Part shown: piece by piece, positions 1-15,770 of the stretch
Numbering within the stretch: position 1 is the stretch's first letter
Layout: every line of letters begins with the position of its first letter
Origin: Chlorella sorokiniana
Taxonomy: Eukaryota; Chlorophyta; Trebouxiophyceae; Chlorellales; Chlorellaceae
Direction of reading: 5' to 3'
Length of the DNA stretch: 64,000 nt
NCBI GenBank assembly: GCA_025917655.1
Contig: CP084615.1
Coordinates: 496,001-560,000, forward strand
Notes under the pieces: model-generated
Seen by the model: the letters and a program-made list of their open reading frames with translations, nothing else
Told to the model about the DNA's origin: nothing
The model's database searches: none
Program-made: the position numbers and the translations under genes

Positions 1-185
1 AGCGGCAGGCCGTAGACAACAGGGGGGTCAGCTGACGACAGCAGTGGAGCAGCGGCACGATTCGCAGGAAGTTGGCTCATGGCTGTCTGGGTCCCTGCTA
101 ACAGCGGCGCCTACAGCTGCTAGCGACACAGGAACCCACGATTGCCCGCGATCCGAAGGGCAGGCTGACGCAGGCACCCCTGAGC

Positions 186-3100
186 ATGGCCCCAGCCAGG
201 AGGCTGCTGCTTCCGATCCGCCGCCCCCGGAGAGGCCGGCGCCTCCGCCGCCGCCGCGCCGCTTTGCCCCGCGTGCCTTTACGGCAGCCGCCTACAGCAG
301 GCGGCGGGCGGCACGGGCGGCAGCCGGCAACAGGCCAGCGAGGAGCGGGTGCTCCGCTTTCTTCGAGCCGTGCACCGCCGGCTGGATGGCCCAGAAGAGG
401 CGCCCCCTGGCTCATTTTCCCCACCCAGCAGCCCGCGTTTGACGCCGCCGATGCCCAGCCGGGGCTGGAGGTGTTCTCGGTTGAGCACGGCGAGCGCGGG
501 CGGCGCCGCTTCGTGGCCACCAGCCGCGCCGAGTTTTGGCGGCGGTACCGCGAGATGCTGCCGGCCCACCGCCACTGGTATGAGATCATCCGTGAGGGCG
601 CCCCCTGCCACCTCTACTTCGGTGCGTTGCCACGGCGGCTATTGAATTTCTCATACTTTGTGAACTTGGTTTTGCTTGCTCTGCTTGTCAGTCCAGCGCT
701 GAGCGCTTGTCCTCAAACTGCAACCACTGGCTCCAGACCTGCCTGCCCTTACCCCTACGAACGGAACTCCATCGTTCGCCTGCAGACCTGGAGTTCGTGC
801 CAGCAGACAACCCCGCGCTGGACGGCGCCGCTGCGGTGGACGCCCTGCTGTCTCTGGTGGCTGAGCAGCTGCGAGGCAGCTTCCAGTTGGAGCTGCAGGA
901 CGGCTGGGTGCTGGAGCTGGACAGCAGCACCGAAGCAAAGTTCTCGCGCCACCTGGTGATCAGGTGACCCACCCGCTGATTCATTTCTTCGTTATCTTCG
1001 ATGCTGGCCTGCTGTGGGCCCCAGCTGTTGCAAGGGCGAACGGCTGCCCAGCAGTGCGGTGTGCCTGCAGAACTTGCAGAGCCCTGCCGCCCTCCGCCAT
1101 CGCCACTCCTGACCCCCGCAATCTCTGCAACCCTGGTGCAGGGTCCCCGGCGCCGCCTTTGCCAGCAACGCACACGTGGGTGCTTTTGTGCTGCAGCTGT
1201 GTGCAGCCGCCAGGGAGCGGCGCGGCGAGGACCCTCGATGCGCTCTGCTGATAGTCAAGAAGGTGCAGGCTCAGCGCACACATGCTGAAATGCTTGGCGG
1301 CTTCACGTCTTGCCGGCTGCAGCTGCCTGCTGTTACGGCGGGACGCCCGCACCCCTCCTGCCCTTACCTCGCTCAGCCCGCCACTACATCCTGTCGGCAA
1401 AAGGGGTGTTGCTCACATACCAGTTGCAGTTGCATGGGTGACCTAAAGAGTGGGGTATGTCTGCCTGCAGGGAGAAGAGGAGGCGCTGTTTGTGGACCCT
1501 GCCGTCTACTCCCGCAACCGGGCCTTCCGCCTGCACCTGTCCAGCAAGTGCGGCAAGCAGGTGCGGCGCCTGCCGCAAGGAAAACTGCGTGACTTGCTGT
1601 GCTGCGGGAGGGATATAGCCTGCGTACCTGGTGCAGGGGCTGTGCGGTACAGGTGCCCTCCTGCCCCATGCCATCGTCGGGTCCCTGTTTGCCCCTTGAC
1701 CGGCTGCCGCGCAGGCGGTACTGGAGAACAGCGGGCGGTACGGCGGCACAGGCCTCACGGAGCAAGAGTGCTTCGAGGCGAGTCTTGTTACCAACGTTGC
1801 CCCCGGCTCCCGGCTGCTGCGCTGCTTTGACGAATCGGCGGAGGAGGCGGCGGCTGCGGCCATGCGGTCCCGCCGCGCTGCCGCCGCGCGGCTGGCCGGG
1901 CTGGGCGGCGTGGCGCGCGGCGCGTTGCCCGGCGGCGGCGCAGTCAGCTACGCGCCCCTGCCTTACCCTGGCATGGATGGCTTTGCCGCCAGCGTGTGCT
2001 GCGAGGTGGGCGGCAGCGCCAGCGCCCCTGCTTCAACAATGCTCACCACCAGTGCTCCATCACAGGCTTGCATCCCTGTTCCGTGGCCGTCCCTCACTGC
2101 CCGTTCAGCTCTTGAAGCGCTGTCCTCCTGTCCCCTTCCTGCCGTTTTTCTTCCCTGCCTTACAGGGCGGCGTGCAGGGGCGGGTGCGCTCGTGGGTGGC
2201 GCTTGAGGAGCCCGGCCAGCCGCCGCTCCTCATCCTCAACATCCGGGACAACCGCTTCTGCGGCAACGTGGGAAGGTGGGTGGAAGCTGCTGGGGCCGCG
2301 TGCTCCCCGCGTCGCTCTCTTTCTGCTTGGAGCGTGCCAAACCACCACCTGGCAGCGTTGGGTTGCCCCTGGGTCCACCGTTGGGCCCACAAACTTGGCC
2401 GCCCTTCATCTTCTCTCGAGCAAGATTCTCAGCACGCCTGTTTGGTTCTGCTGGTACTGTCAGGGCCCACAAGTCCAACGGCATCTTCCTGGTCGTGGAC
2501 CTCCGGGCGGCAGCTGGTACAAAAAGTGCTACGACCCCGGCAAGTCGCCACCGCCTGTGTCGCTCCTGCACGCTGTGGGAGCCCTGCATGCAAGTGACGT
2601 GACAGCGGTGCACCGGGAAGCCAAGCAGCAGCCGTCTGGGGGAAGTGAGGCGCTGATGCAGAGCACCCGTGTGTGGCCCGGCATCCCCCCGTGCAGAGTG
2701 TCGGCACTACCGCTCGCCCCTGATGCCTCTGCCACCCGATCTGCTCCACGCATGGCAGCAGCAGCAGCAGGCGCTGGAGCCAGCCACGCCGGCAGGCCAG
2801 CCCTCGCCCGGGCCCCAGCCGCTGACGGCGGTGCCGGGCAGCGTTGGCTCCGCTGCGGGGTGCTGCGGGGGCTGTGGCGGCGTGCTGGGCGGCTGCTGCT
2901 GTTCTCCTGACCACGCGCAGCCGGCTGCGGATGAGGACAGGCTCATGCTGGCGGCCTTGGAGCAGTTTGAGCGGAGCCAGCAGCAGGAGGAGCATGCTGG
3001 GCGTGCGCTGCCGCGGCAGCAGCAGCCGTCACCTGAGCTGCATAGCCCTGAACAGCAAGCCTGTCCTGCAGGCACGGCGTGTTGCGGCTCGGCAAGGCCG

Positions 3101-3421
3101 CCAGGCCTGGCGGCAACATCAGCGCAGCCAGCGGCAGATGCTGATGAGGCAGCCGAGGATGATGTGCTGCTGAAGGCGTTGCTGCAGTACGAGCAGGATG
3201 GAGATGCCACACACCCTCCAGCCCTCATGCCGCAGCCACCTCGGGATCTGAGATGCCAGCAGCCCACGCCCATGCCGCCGCCGCCAGTGGCAAAGCAGCA
3301 GCCGCAGCAGACGGAGCAGCGGAAGGACGACCCTGCAGCCAGGCCGCCGGCTTCACAGCCCAAACCGCAGGCAGGTGTGCAGCAGCGCGGCGCTGTGGAG
3401 GTTTGGGAGAAGCTTCTGTGA
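186..3421 (+). CDS. PRIMPOL: PrimPol DNA-directed primase-polymerase (8 exons or so)
   Basis: Archaeo-eukaryotic primase that re-primes stalled replication forks and can do translesion synthesis in nucleus and mitochondrion (family knowledge). Splicing 621 to 786 creates the LYFDLEF metal-binding motif (DxE). Exon 2 (786-963) has LDSSTEAKFSRHLVI with the conserved His; exon 4 (from 1471) has LFVDPAVYSRNRAFRL, carrying the third catalytic Asp. Exon 5 has EQECFEASLVTNV, and exon 6 (2166-2275) leads into the zinc finger RFCGNVGR-AHKSNG. The finger continues in KKCYDPEC, whose last Cys is made across a GC-AG intron (2540-2696). The last exon 2697-3421 is a low-complexity Gln/acidic tail ending VWEKLL, like the acidic RPA-binding tails of this family. 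The 5' end is unsettled: reading frames change near 405, and the ATG at 186 is only the first in frame with the conserved part. One base appears missing near 2508. Confidence 0.9.
2540..2696 (+). other. GC-AG intron in PrimPol
   Basis: The exon ends CCCCG, the donor is GCAAGT and the acceptor is GTGCAG. Joining gives GAG TGT CGG, which restores the zinc-finger Cys (DPECRHYR). No nearby GT donor gives that result. Confidence 0.8.
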
Positions 3422-3763
3422 GCTTTTCACATGCTGCAGGCACAGGCTTGTGAAGGTTGCCCAGTACACGTGCTTTCCAGATCCAGCAAGCGCCCAACAA
3501 GGAGGGAGGGCAGTGAGGGACAGCAAGAAATCAAAGCGGTGGTGCGGCCAAGCAGCGCGGGGAGTGTCAGACCGAGGGAACCGAGCAGGAAGGAATCAGG
3601 AAGAAGCTCGGGAGAAGCCAACATGGGTAGGCAGTCGGGAAGCTCAAGGCGGCCTGCAGCTCGGGCTGACCACTGCCGGCGCCAGCATCAGCGACCCTGC
3701 CAGGCCGCAGCAGCCCGCTGCTGGGGCAGGCCTGGCTCTCCACGCAGCATCCGTCTCTCGAGG
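3422..3763. other. Convergent intergenic region, PrimPol / cysteine synthase
   Basis: About 340 bases between two converging stop codons. No conserved reading frame or RNA structure was recognised; it presumably holds both 3' UTRs. Confidence 0.6.
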
Positions 3764-6613
3764 TCACTTGGAGTCGAGGGGTGGCACAAAGAACTGGCGT
3801 CCCGCTTCATCCGAGATGAGCACCCGCTCGTTCACGCCCATGCGCTCGCACTCCTCCCGGATCGAGTTGAACAGCACAGACGACAGGTAGCGCTCGCCAA
3901 ACGAGGGGATGATGGCCACCACGAGCTTGCCCGCGTTCTCCGGCCGCTTGGCCACCTCCACCGCCGCCAACACGGCGGCCCCGCTGGAGATGCCCACCAG
4001 CAGGCCCTCCTCGCGCGCTAGCCGCTTGGCCATCTCCACCGCGTCGTCGCTGCCCACCTGCGTGCAGAAAGAAGGACGAGGGCAGCCCAGGGATGTGTGG
4101 GTGCACGAGCGGTGGAGTGTGGGGAGTTGGAGTGGGGTTCATGCCCCGGCCGGCATGCTCAGTTCAAGGCTCCCAGCTGCGGGCCCGCCTTCACCGCACC
4201 AGCAGCCCGCCGCAGTTACCAAGCCATCCCTGCAATCCCCCAAACAACAAACAGAAACAAGAGAAAAAGGGGAAAAGCAGCGCTCCCCCTGTCTCAGGGC
4301 ACGCACCTTCACCACCTCGTCGTACACCTGGGTGTTGAGCACGCCGGGGACAAAGCCGGCCCCGATGCCCTGGATCTTGTGCGGGCCGGGGCCGCCGCCG
4401 CTCAGCACGGGGACTCCGCCGGTTCCACTGCCACCACCTTCAGCCCGGGCTTCTGCGGCGCAACATACAGATTGCGGGAGGGCATGTTGCGTTGCAAGGG
4501 GATGAGGAGCAGGGCAGGGTGCCTGGACGAGTGCAAGCAGCATGGGGGCGGGCCGTTTGGAGGGACCAGGGCGAGGCAGGAGCGGCTCGCTCGCCTGCGA
4601 CTTGAGGTACTCGCCAGCGCCTGTGATGGTGCCGCCGGTGCCCACGCCGCTGACGAAGAAGTCAATCTGGCGGGTGCGAAGGATGGGGAGAGGGGGAGGG
4701 ATGGGGAGAGGGGGAGGGAGGGCTGCCGATGGGCGCTAAGGGGTGGCAAAGAAGCTTTGGTGGAGTTGCAGGCTCCCACTCCAGCAGCAAGAGACAAGGT
4801 GAACCTTGCAACGGGCCTCGCCTCTCTCATCGACGCCCACAGGCAGCGCAGCGCCGCATCTTGCCAGCGTTGTGCATCCCAGGGCCCTTCTGCCTGCCAC
4901 CCAACCGCCCCTACCCGGCCCCACCTGGCCATCAGTGTCCCGCCAGATTTCGGGGCCAGTGGTCTGGCGGTGGATTTCGCGTTGGCGGGGTTGTTGAACT
5001 GCTGCAGGACGTACGAGTGCGGCGTGTTGGCCGCAATCTCCTCTGCCTTGGCCACAGCGCCCTTCATGCCTGCGGAGGGGCGACAGGCGGCGGGCATGAG
5101 GGACCGTGAGCTGCGCACCGAACGGGCGCCCCCTCCTTCCCTTGCGACCTGGAGTGTGCCAGAGCCGCGTCTCTGCCGCTGCCCGCCCTTGCCGCCTGCC
5201 AACGGCCAGCATGCCCGCCGGCGAGGCACGCAGGCGCGGCTCTCGCGTGTTGTGCAGCCCGGTACCTCCTTTCCGTCCCCTTGATCGCACACTGGCACGC
5301 CCAAGCACCTCGGTTCTCCACCCCGCCCTGAACCCCGGCCCCCGCCCCCTCCCCCAGCCCACCCTTGGCGGGGTCGGTGAGTACCAGCTGTGCGCCAAAG
5401 GCCTGCAGCATGACGCGGCGCTCCAGGGACATGGAGGCGGGCATGGTGAGGATGAGCTTGTAGCCCTTGGCCGCCGCCACAAAGGCCAGGCCGATGCCGG
5501 TGTTGCCGCTCGTGGGCTCCACAAGGGTGGTCACGCCTGCAGGGTGGGGGTGCAGGGGTGCAGAGGCTGAACAGCCACAGAGGTAAAAGGTGCGGGCTGC
5601 CGCAAGCGAAAGCTGCCCGCACTTACGACGGCCTCCCCCGACCGCCACACGCCGCTCGGCCGCACGCTGGCGCTGACGGCATGCAGAGTAGGCGCCACGG
5701 CTGGCAGTGGTGGGCAGGCCCCGCTGCCGGCGCTGCTGCGCTGCTGCGGCAGGCTGCCAGGGAGGGGCCGATCGCACCTGGTTTGATGAGGCCCTTGCGC
5801 TCTGCATCCTCAATCATCTGCACAGCCACATGGAACAGGAAGTTGAAAATAACATTTCTAGTTGCAGGTATGCGTGCCTCTCCTATTGAGTTGTGTAACG
5901 ACCTTCCGGCAGCGGCCCAGCCCCCCTTCCACAGGCGCCAGGGTGCAGCGCTCTGGGGGCTCACATTGCGGCCGATGCGGTCCTTCACGCTGCTGCACGG
6001 CTCGCAGCTCTCCAGCTTGGCGGCCACGCGCGCCTTGCAGCCCTTGGTGACATTGTTGAGGTAGACCAGGGGGTGTCTGGAGTTGGAGGGGCGAAAGCGG
6101 CAGGACACATCGGCCGAGGGACCAGCGTACCGGGCAGGACCAGCCCGCCAGCCGAGGCTCACAGCGAAGCTTTGCTGCATTCCAGACGAAGAGCTGGAAT
6201 GGCCACAAAACTGCTGTGCTCACCTCCAATCAACTCGGTGATGTTGTCAGCGATCCGCTTGCTGCTCTTGGTGACAACGGCGGGGGCGGCGGCGCTGGCA
6301 GTGCTGCCGCCCGCCGGGGCCTCTGCCCTGACGCGCACAGCTTGCCGCTGGGGGCGTGTCTGCAGCAACAGGAACTCGTACAAGGTTAATGCGTCTTGTG
6401 GGACGCCAGGCACGCCAGTGCAAGCGAGGTCAAGCGCGGTAAGGCCTGCCACAAAGGACTGCCCAACGCTCTGGTGAGCAGCTCGTCACTGATCGATTTG
6501 GTCATCAAGAGTCACGAGACGCGTACCTGGGCACGAGCCGCGCCAGCTCGCGTGCGGCGGAGGCCCAGGAGCGCGCTCTGGGCGCTCGTTTGGGCTGTCA
6601 CCGTTCGCTGCAT
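3764..6613 (-). CDS. Cysteine synthase (O-acetylserine (thiol)-lyase), plastid-type
   Basis: PLP enzyme making cysteine from O-acetylserine and sulfide. It starts at the ATG at 6613 (MQRTVTAQ...), followed by an Arg/Ala/Ser-rich leader and a second leader exon ([17 protein letters not shown]), read as a plastid transit peptide. The conserved body begins [12 protein letters not shown]. Then come [10 protein letters not shown] with the PLP lysine (exon near 5967-6075), [34 protein letters not shown] (the Asn-loop), the PASMS segment, [38 protein letters not shown] and finally GISSGAA and [10 protein letters not shown]. The stop is at 3764-3766. Intron 4453-4594 is GC-AG. Two one-base losses (near 4410 in a G4 run and near 4977 in a T3 run on the + strand) must be restored for the body to read through. 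It faces SnRK1 head to head. Confidence 0.93.
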
Positions 6614-6973
6614 GATCTCGATGATCAAAAGACGCTCATGGGCAGGCAATGGACCATCCCCACAGATGGCCACCACCAGTACTGCGCTGGCCCGCAGCAT
6701 TCTGCCTAACCGGCTCTCAGCCGATATTTCAACAACAGCATAGCACGATCTGCTATTTCTAGTGCACATCGACTCTCTGCTGAGCTCTTTTACGTTCCTT
6801 ACTGTCGGCTGCCACCAGCAGTGTCGCGCTCGTGCCGCTGCGGCCATTGACATTTCGGCATTAGTTTCGGAAGCCTTTGGACGGTGTCCCTGCAGCGGTT
6901 GGAGTGGCCATCCGCTTCTGGCTGGTCACTGCCAGCCAGCACCGCCTCTTGAGCGGCCCATCCTTGCCGCATC
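6614..6973. promoter_or_regulatory. Divergent promoter region, cysteine synthase / SnRK1
   Basis: 360 bases between two opposite start codons, so both 5' UTRs and core promoters should lie here. I see no clear TATA box or repeated motif. Confidence 0.5.
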
Positions 6974-11135
<4,162 letters not shown>

Positions 11136-11603
11136 AGCTTGTGAGCCGGCAGGCTGAGGAGCAGCCGCACAGCTGCTGCGGTTTGTTACCGCTCATCTGC
11201 CGCGACAGACCGCTGGCAGCGGATGCGTCGTTGGCAACACGGAGGAGCGACTCGTTTTGTTGCCGCCTGAAGTGCGGCACGCCCCTGTCGACCGGCCCCC
11301 TGCTCTCTTTCATCCCTTGGAGCGCGCAGCATCTGCAGGCACACTGCCCTTACTCCAACCAAAGTTTTGCACCGCTCCTGGGGGCTATTTGCTGTGTGAC
11401 CTCGCCCCTATTTTGTCCTCCAGCACTTGCTTTTTCCCAGCTGCACTTGGAGCACTTGCCCAATTTTCTGCTTCCATGCACGCGACTGCAGGCCTGTACA
11501 TACAGCACACCCTTGCAGCCGCAGGGAGAAAGGCAGGGCAGGCCAGAGCGCTGGCAGGTAGAGGCAAGGCCGGAACGCCGGGCCCCGCCTGATGAGGGCT
11601 GGC
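11136..11603. other. Convergent intergenic region, SnRK1 / Der
   Basis: About 470 bases between two stop codons. Nothing coding was recognised; presumably 3' UTRs. Confidence 0.6.
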
Positions 11604-14600
11604 TCACTTACGGGCGCGGCGGGCGCGGCGGGCCTGCTTTAGCCGCACATTCAGTCGGATGGGCACACCGCCCAACCCAAACTCGCGCCGTATCTGGCCC
11701 GCCACAAAGCGTTGCGCCGCCACTGACATGGGTGTGGAGCCGCTGACCCACGCAACAAACGTGGGCGGGCGCGCTTTGACCTGAAAGGTTGCGCAGGGGC
11801 GGGGGAAAGAGCCTTACGCTGCACCCATGCCTGTGTGTCGGGCGAGCATCAGGAAGGCAGGCAGGGAGAAAGGGGCAGACGATCAGCAGAGAGGGGGTCC
11901 CAGCTGCAAGGCCGCCACAATGGCTGGGCTGGCAGTCGCCCGGCTAAGGCTCTGCGTGCAGCGCCTTGCAGCCACACAGCAAAATGGGCTCAGAGCAGCT
12001 GTTGCCGCAGGCCGGGCTTGCCTGCGATAGTAGGTGATGCGGCCGAGCTCCTTCCCGCCTCCAGAAACGTACGCTGCCGCTTTCTGCGGACGGGTGCGCG
12101 TCAGGCAACACACCCTCACCCCTCGCCAGCAGGCCAGAGCGGCGAGACAGCCGAGAGACAGCAGCGGGGCACACCGTGCTGCGCAACTCTGCGCCCGGCA
12201 TGCAGCGCAGGAACAGGCGTTGCGGCTGTGCCTGCCCACCTTCTCCACCCAGCGGTTGAGCTGGGCGGTGGGCACCCGCTGACACCACCGCTCATACATG
12301 TGCACCGCGGTGGGCAGCAGCCCCTCCGCGCCGCTGCCGGTGAGAGCAGACATGCCCAGGATGGGCACTCCGCTGCAAGGGAGGAGGCCAGGAGCCGCAG
12401 GCAGCGGCTTGCTCAGAGGACAGGCAGAGGCTGGTTCGGACAAACGGCGGCACAAACCGCAGGCGGCCGGCCTTCCCGCCCGCCCGCTCCACCCATCCGG
12501 ACACCCGCTCCAGTCTCCCGCAGCGCCGGCGTCCTGCTGCAGCAACCCATTTTTGTTTTTATTTGGGGCTGCGCCCACGCCGTGCTCACCTGACGTCCGG
12601 CAGGGCGCGGTGCGCGGTGTCTCGGATGAGCGTCAGCGCGCGCTCGCGCTGGCCGGGCGCCAGCGCATCCAGCTTGTTTGCCACCAGCAGCAGCAGCCGC
12701 CCCTCAGCCACCACGTCTGCAGGTGTGGGCGGCGGCGGCGGAGTGCCTTTGCATGTGCGTTTGTGTGTGCGATATGAATGCGCAGGGAGGGGGCTTGGGA
12801 GGCGTAGTGCTTGAGAGCGCAGCAGAAGGCTGCCTGCCCGTAACAGACACGGCACAGCCTGCCAATGGTGTGGTCCCTGCCCTGCACAGCGGCGGACAGG
12901 GTCCACCCCAGGACTCACTCGAGGCCAGGGTGATCTCTCGGTGCGTCAGCCCCGCCCCCAGCTCCAAAGCGCGCTGAGCGTCCACCAGCAGCGCAACGAC
13001 GTGCGCGAAGTGCATGCTGCGGCGCGCCTCCGCCACCGTCGCCCCCGCCACCGCGCCGCCTGCAGCCGCACAGGCGTTGTGGGTGCAATTAATTGGGGTG
13101 GTGGCCCTGATGCAGGCGGCGGCCGGCGTAAACAACATAGGCCGAAGCCCTCCACCCCTCGCTGAACGCCTGCATCCTGCATGCATCCCCAAACTCCTGC
13201 CAGCCCCCCGTCCTGCGCACGCTAAGCAAGCAAAACAGCTGACTTCACCCCATCTTTCAAACATCTTCGTTGTATGTGAGCCGTGTCCACTGTGCAAAAG
13301 CCAGCCCAGCTCAGCCCGCGCACCGCTCTCGTCGTATCGCGCCAGCTGCGTGCGCCGGATCCACCCCGCGGTGTCCACCAGCTCCACCTGCCGCCCCCGC
13401 CAGCTCAGCAGCCCGCGCACAGCGTCGCGCGTCAGCCCCGGCTCCGGCCCCGTCAGGCACCGCTCCTCTTGCAGCAGCCAGTTGGTCAGCGTGGACTTGC
13501 CCTGCGGGGTGGAGGGAGGGAGGGGTGGGGGTGGGGGGCAGTTGGCACATGATCGTGCCCGCCTGCTGCTGCAGGGGAAGATGAAGGGGGTGGTTGGGGC
13601 GAGCGAAGGCACGGATGGGGCGCGAATGGAAGGCGACGCTGGAAGGGAGCATACTTGCGGCCCATGGGCAACAAGAATTGCAGCAAAGCAGGAAACTGTG
13701 AGGGGTGCAGGGCAAGGTCTGCTGCACAGCAGAGTGTGGGCTAGCGGCAGAAGGGAGCGCACCACGTTGGGAAGGCCCATGATGGCGATCTTCAGAGGAC
13801 CCCCTCCCCCACTGGTACCGCTGCTGCTGCCGCTGCCGCTGCTGCTGCTGCCGCCCTCAGGCGCGCCGCTGCCCGCCTGCAGTTGCCCCCGCCGACACCC
13901 CCTGCGCGTTCCTCAGCCTCGCCGTCGCGGCCGGCAACCAGCTGCTGCACCGCTGCCTGACGGGTCTCTATAAGCGGGTCCAGCAGCGGCTGCAGCGCTG
14001 CATACAGCTCCGTCATTCCCTCCCCAGTCATGGCAGATAGAGCCACAGGCTCTCCTAAGCCCAGCCGCATGCTCTCAGCCAGCGCCGCCGCTACCGCACC
14101 CTCGCCGCCGCCCCGCCGCTCGCACTTGTTGGCAGCCAGCAGCAGGGCGCAGCCGCCGCCGGCAGGGTTGCCGCTGGCAGGTTCACTGCTGGCGGAGCCG
14201 CCGCTGCTGCCGCCCAGCACCTCTCTGCGCAGCCAGCGCGCCAGCTGCTCGTCGGCTGGGAGCACGCCAGTGCTGCAAGCTTGGCAGTCACAAGGGAGCA
14301 CAGTTCAGGCAGCAAGAAGTACAGTGCATAATACAGTCAGACGTGCGTGGATCGACATCGCAGCAGGCGCAGGAAAGCCTTCTGCCCAAGCGGCAGCCGC
14401 CTCTGGCAGCGCCGCGCCTGCCATCAAAGAGGAAGAGCGCGACGTCGCAGCGGCGCAGCACGCGTTGTGTCAGCGCCGTTGCCCGCGCCTGGATGCTGTC
14501 CCCCGGCAGGAAGGGCTCCAGGCCCGAGGTATCCACCGCCTTGAACCTGCACCATGCGGAGGCATGTGGCGGCCAGGCAGTGCGTGGGATGCAGTGCGGT

Positions 14601-15091
14601 GATGGGGGAATAAGTGTAAGGGGAGCAAGCCTCGCCGCTGCAGTGGCCGGTTGGGGAGAGCGTCGCTGCATGGTCGGATGGAGACGAAGCCGGAGCTGGG
14701 CTGCAGGCCTGGCAGAGGCTGGGGGAGCGAGCACCCGCCTGAGGTCTGCCAGGCTGGCGATGCCCTCCTGGTAGTCGCGCGTGACGTGGCCGCCGGGCGT
14801 GTCGTGCACCAGCGCCTCCCGCCGCCGCACCAGCCGGTTGAACAGCGCCGACTTGCCCACGTTGGGGCGGCCGATGATGGCCACCTGCGCAGTCGCGTGC
14901 AACGGCAGCGTTCAGGTGCCAGGGGCCTGAGCGGCAGAGGAACGCCAGCGCGGGCAGCGGCGGGCACCCACCACCGGCAGCAGGCTGTCGGGCAGCTCCG
15001 CGCTGTAGCAGCGGATCCAAATGGATTGCGCAGCATTGTTGACTGCCGGGCCGTTCAGCAGCCAGCGAGCTGCGGCCCGCAGGCCTCGCAT
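11604..15091 (-). CDS. Double Era-like GTPase Der/EngA, organelle-targeted
   Basis: Ribosome-assembly GTPase with two G domains and a KH-like tail. ATG at 15091 starts an Arg/Ala-rich leader ([14 protein letters not shown] ... [10 protein letters not shown]); the RCYS context resembles a mitochondrial presequence cleavage site (inference). G domain 1 has [42 protein letters not shown] and NKCE. G domain 2 has [10 protein letters not shown] joined to [25 protein letters not shown] and VANKLDA, then [14 protein letters not shown]. The C-terminal exon (to the stop at 11604-11606) has [23 protein letters not shown] and a basic end, matching the KH-like domain. An Ala-rich spacer lies between the G domains. 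One base is lost in the G runs near 13807. The junction after FDGR (near 14425) may be another GC-AG intron. Confidence 0.9.
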
Positions 15092-15770
15092 GTGCTTTGG
15101 TTGAGCCTGTACTAGCACAGTTATGCCTCTATTGCAAACGTGCTTAAACTCAGTTTCGATTGACGTACAGTTGCAAAGCGGATATGACCGCCTTTCCTCT
15201 CGGTGGCGTCGGCGGGACTCCCCTGCCGAGTGCCTCCCTGGCGTGAGCACCAGGATGCAGCAGTGGGTCGTGCCTTTTGAGATCATGACCTCCATGCCTT
15301 TCCTGTCAGCTCAAGCATTAATGAGGTCCTCAGAGGTGCATGTTGATAGAGCAATGACAGACTGTATTCCCGCTCCAGGCAGCAGTTGGGCCGTGCCACA
15401 AGGGAGCTGTGAGCTGGAGGTATCATTACATCGAAATTCAGCAAGCATATTCAGGCGATGGTTCAGCATGCAATTGTTTGTCATGCTTTGCCGTCAGGTC
15501 ATCCGCTTGTGGCTGCAGTGCCAACCAGCCCAGAAGGACTGCTTCGGATCAGTATCGACGCACGAGACTTGGCGGTCAACCCTCGGCAATGCACTCTCTC
15601 TTGACAGATCCTCACATGTCTGTGACTTGGGTGCATGAAACCATCCTCAGAAGACGAAGAGAAAAGTCAAACCTTGACTGAGGCCCATGCGCACCGCCTG
15701 TACTTTGCCTCCAAGTGCCTATCGAGAGGGGTGGATCGTTGCTCCCTTCACTGTCTGCACACCTTGCAAG
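15092..15770. promoter_or_regulatory. Divergent intergenic region, Der / glycine-rich RNA-binding protein
   Basis: About 680 bases between opposite starts, visibly less GC-rich than the flanking genes. No conserved frame was seen. It should hold both promoters; no motif was identified with confidence. Confidence 0.5.

Noticed and set aside
98-2995. Long antisense frames opposite PrimPol and most other genes
   Set aside because: High GC content leaves few stop codons on the opposite strand; these frames show low-complexity Arg/Ala/Pro composition and no motifs.
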